Source: Bradyrhizobium glycinis (GTDB taxonomy: Bacteria > Pseudomonadota > Alphaproteobacteria > Rhizobiales > Xanthobacteraceae). From it: a stretch of 64,000 bases of DNA. A model generated the notes under the pieces. It saw nothing but the letters and a program-made list of their open reading frames with translations. It did not search any database and was not told where the DNA came from. This document shows, one piece after another, positions 62,112-64,000 of this stretch (position 1 is its first letter; every line of letters begins with the position of its first letter). The DNA is taken from contig NZ_JACCHQ010000001.1 in assembly GCF_016031655.1 (NCBI RefSeq), positions 682,001 to 746,000 on the forward strand, read 5' to 3'. The position numbers and the translations under genes are program-made.

Positions 62112-63452
62112 TCAGTCCTTCCAAGGATCGAACTCGCCTTCGCCGGCCATGGCGACGGCGAACGGCCGCAGCGTGTGCAGCACCCGCACGGTGCCGGCGT
62201 GCTGGGCCAGCACGTCCGGCAGGCGGCGATAGGCCATCGGGCTTTCGTCGAGGTCGGCGCCGATCAAGGCGACGCCGCGCTCGTTCAGCCAGCGATCCAT
62301 CTCGTCGCGCGAGAAGCGTCGCTTGGCCTCACGTCGTCCGAACAGGCGGCCGGCGCCATGCACGGTCGAGTAGAGCGAAGCCCTGGCTTCCGGACTGTCG
62401 ACGCCTTCGAGAATCACGGCATCGTCGCCCATCGAGCCGCCGACGAATCCCTTCTGGCCGGGAAACGCCGGCGTCGCGCCCTTGCGCACCACCCACAAAT
62501 CCTTGCCGTCGTGGGTCTCACGCCAGGCGTAATTGTGGTGGTTGTGCACGGTCTCGGTCACGCTGCCGCCGATGATCTGGCGGACGCGCTCCACCACCCA
62601 CTCGCGGCCCGCATAGGCATAGCGCCCGGCGAGCTGCATCGCCGCGATGTAGCGGCGGCCGAGCTCGCTGTCCTCGTCGACCACGGCGGGCGGGACGTTC
62701 ATGCCGTCCTTGCCGCCGGCGGCCTTGAGGTACCGCGTCGCGGAGGTGTGTCCGAGGCCGCGGCTGCCGAAGTGGACGCCGATCCAGACAAAGCCTTCCT
62801 CGTCGCGCATGAGGTCGACATAGTGATTGCCCGATCCGACCGTGCCGAGCTGCTTCACGGCCTTCTGACGGTAGTCCTCCATGTCGCTTTCGCGCCAGGC
62901 GTCGCCGTCGTCGAACAGGTCGTGCTCGGCCCGTTCCGCGTTGGCACGGCCGACGCCGAACGAGATCACCTTGGCGACGTCGCGGATGATCGTGGGTGCG
63001 ATCTCCGCGATGTCCTCGAAGCGCGTGTCGAGCCGAGCCGCCATGTTGCCGCAGCCGATGTCGAAGCCGACCCCGGAGATGCTGATCTGCTTCTCATAGG
63101 CGATGACCCCGCCGACCGGCTGCGCGTAGCCGAGATGGCCGTCGGCGCAGATCACGCCGGAGACGACATTGCCGATTGCCATGCAATTGCGCATCTGTGC
63201 AATCGTCGCATCCTCGTGCGGGCCGAACACCTTCAGCGGCGCATTCTGGAAACGGGCATCCTGCGTCCGGAACGCGGCAATCGAGCTCGCGGTCGCATTG
63301 GCCTCGCGGGCAAGATGCTCCTTGCGCGCTGCGTCCTTGTACAGGCACCAGGCCGGCTGGCCGCGTCCTTCGCCGACGCGCGAGTCGGGATCGATACCGG
63401 CGGCGAGGCAGAGCTCGCGGGCGCGTTCCATGTAGGGATCGGGTCGTCGCAT
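62112..63452 (-). CDS. rtcB: RtcB-family RNA ligase
   Basis: 446 residues. RtcB ligates RNA 2',3'-cyclic phosphate or 3'-phosphate ends to 5'-OH using GTP and Mn2+. Metal/GTP motifs: GVGFDIGCGN (Cys and Asp metal ligands), GSGNHYVDL, HFGSRGLGH, HNHHNYAW, and the GMP-accepting His in STVHGAGR. It is downstream of a TROVE-like gene (63563-64000) on the same strand, recalling the Rsr-RtcB RNA repair operons of other bacteria. Confidence 0.92.
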   Translation of the reverse strand: MRRPDPYMERARELCLAAGIDPDSRVGEGRGQPAWCLYKDAARKEHLAREANATASSIAAFRTQDARFQNAPLKVFGPHEDATIAQMRNCMAIGNVVSGVICADGHLGYAQPVGGVIAYEKQISISGVGFDIGCGNMAARLDTRFEDIAEIAPTIIRDVAKVISFGVGRANAERAEHDLFDDGDAWRESDMEDYRQKAVKQLGTVGSGNHYVDLMRDEEGFVWIGVHFGSRGLGHTSATRYLKAAGGKDGMNVPPAVVDEDSELGRRYIAAMQLAGRYAYAGREWVVERVRQIIGGSVTETVHNHHNYAWRETHDGKDLWVVRKGATPAFPGQKGFVGGSMGDDAVILEGVDSPEARASLYSTVHGAGRLFGRREAKRRFSRDEMDRWLNERGVALIGADLDESPMAYRRLPDVLAQHAGTVRVLHTLRPFAVAMAGEGEFDPWKD

Positions 63453-63562
63453 GGTCGCAGGTCCTTGTCATTCCGCGCGCACCATAACGGGGCGGGCGGA
63501 TCATTTCAGAGATTTCGCTGGCCCCGGGCGCATCTCGCGTCCGGGGCCGTTGTCGTTGCGCA

Positions 63563-64000
63563 TCAGTTCAACGCCGTCTCGGACGCTGCGATCCACGCGA
63601 CCACGGCCTCGGAGAAGCCGTTGACGCGGGTCCAGGCGCCGTGACCGACACCGTGCTGATACGAGGCCACGTTGACCAGGGTGCCGCGCGCCCTCGGCTC
63701 GGGCACCTGGTCGTGGCTCTGCTCGTCGGTGAAGACGATCAGGCGATCGCCCTTGCGGTCGATCTCCGTCACCGCCTTGCCGAGATAGGTTCCGCCATGC
63801 GGCTGCGAGTTGATGATCGCATCTCGAAGCGCGAAGCCGCGGCGGGGCGGAACCTTCACGACCTCATTGGAGAAGGTGAAGATCTCGACCTCGTCGCAGA
63901 TCTCGCGGGCGAGGATGGCAAGGCCACACGCCGCCTCCGCACGGGTCATTTCCGACTGCGCGGAGAGAGGCATGAACATCGAACCGGACACGTCGATCAG
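63563..64000 (-). CDS. TROVE/vWA-domain protein (Ro60/Rsr-like), 5' end outside the window
   Basis: Only the C-terminal 145 residues are in the window. They begin LIDVSGSMFMPL, the MIDAS (DxSGS) motif of a von Willebrand A domain, followed by LAREICDEVEIFTF, the vWA strand IVFTDEQSHDQVP and ARGTLVNVASYQ. This matches the end of TROVE (Ro60/Rsr) proteins, which bind Y-like RNAs. Co-linear with rtcB, 110 bases upstream of it. The N-terminal TROVE part cannot be checked here, so a plain vWA protein is still possible. Confidence 0.72.
   Translation of the reverse strand: MIDVSGSMFMPLSAQSEMTRAEAACGLAILAREICDEVEIFTFSNEVVKVPPRRGFALRDAIINSQPHGGTYLGKAVTEIDRKGDRLIVFTDEQSHDQVPEPRARGTLVNVASYQHGVGHGAWTRVNGFSEAVVAWIAASETALN

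Overview
This 64 kb window is high-GC alphaproteobacterial chromosome, most likely Bradyrhizobium or a close relative. The evidence is the gene families and codon bias, the many intergenic palindromic repeats of the kind common in that genus, and the protein types (Lin0512, DUF992, phasin, CoxL-like hydroxylase). The assignment is by pattern recognition only, not by database search. No rRNA, tRNA or CRISPR array was seen.

Layout. (1) 1-8994, + strand: a valine/branched-chain catabolic run (mmsA, acyl-CoA dehydrogenase, 3-hydroxyisobutyryl-CoA hydrolase, mmsB) continuing into acyl-CoA synthetase, MaoC hydratase, SDR and an HI0933-type flavoprotein. (2) 9170-22837: a D-threonine-aldolase-like enzyme, an ABC-F ATPase with a DUF188 protein, a hotdog protein, an orphan molybdenum hydroxylase, Ppx/GppA, RlmE, an EmrB-type MFS pump, guaB and an NADP-dependent reductase. 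(3) 23008-25600: a loose accessory stretch with small proteins, a phasin, a DUF992 protein and two gene remnants. (4) 25608-32455, - strand: an eight-gene amino-acid uptake and breakdown operon (PLP deaminase, two permeases, ATPase, binding protein, RidA, deacylase, LacI regulator), with a perfect LacI-type palindrome in front of the first gene. (5) 32596-39334: metallophosphoesterase, MAPEG and RsmB-like genes, a cold-shock gene with a clear terminator, small cupin/SnoaL genes and guaA.

(6) 39319-49254: a 9.9 kb integrative element inserted in the 3' end of guaA, bounded by a 14-bp direct repeat that restores the last guaA codons. Its order is tyrosine integrase, AlpA, VapE-type helicase, an iteron array (candidate origin), a winged-helix regulator, a lambda-like cos sequence, a lone HK97-like capsid protein, small proteins, a Nu1-like small terminase, a run of overlapping tiny genes, and a terminal cargo pair (ComEC-like metallo-beta-lactamase-fold protein plus a four-helix membrane protein). 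It has no large terminase, portal, protease or tail genes. I interpret it as a phage satellite (PICI-like) that depends on a cos-packaging helper phage and carries a candidate defence module. This is the most interesting part of the window.

(7) 49296-64000: a TetR/GST pair with twin operators, a PIN-toxin remnant, two beta-lactamase-family hydrolases, an SRPBCC-ArsR pair with a perfect palindrome, a peptide-deformylase-like protein lacking metal ligands, cupin, MFS, SnoaL and MarR-GNAT fusion genes, an orphan acetolactate-synthase-like enzyme, Lin0512 and GNAT genes, and an RtcB-TROVE RNA-repair pair cut by the window end.
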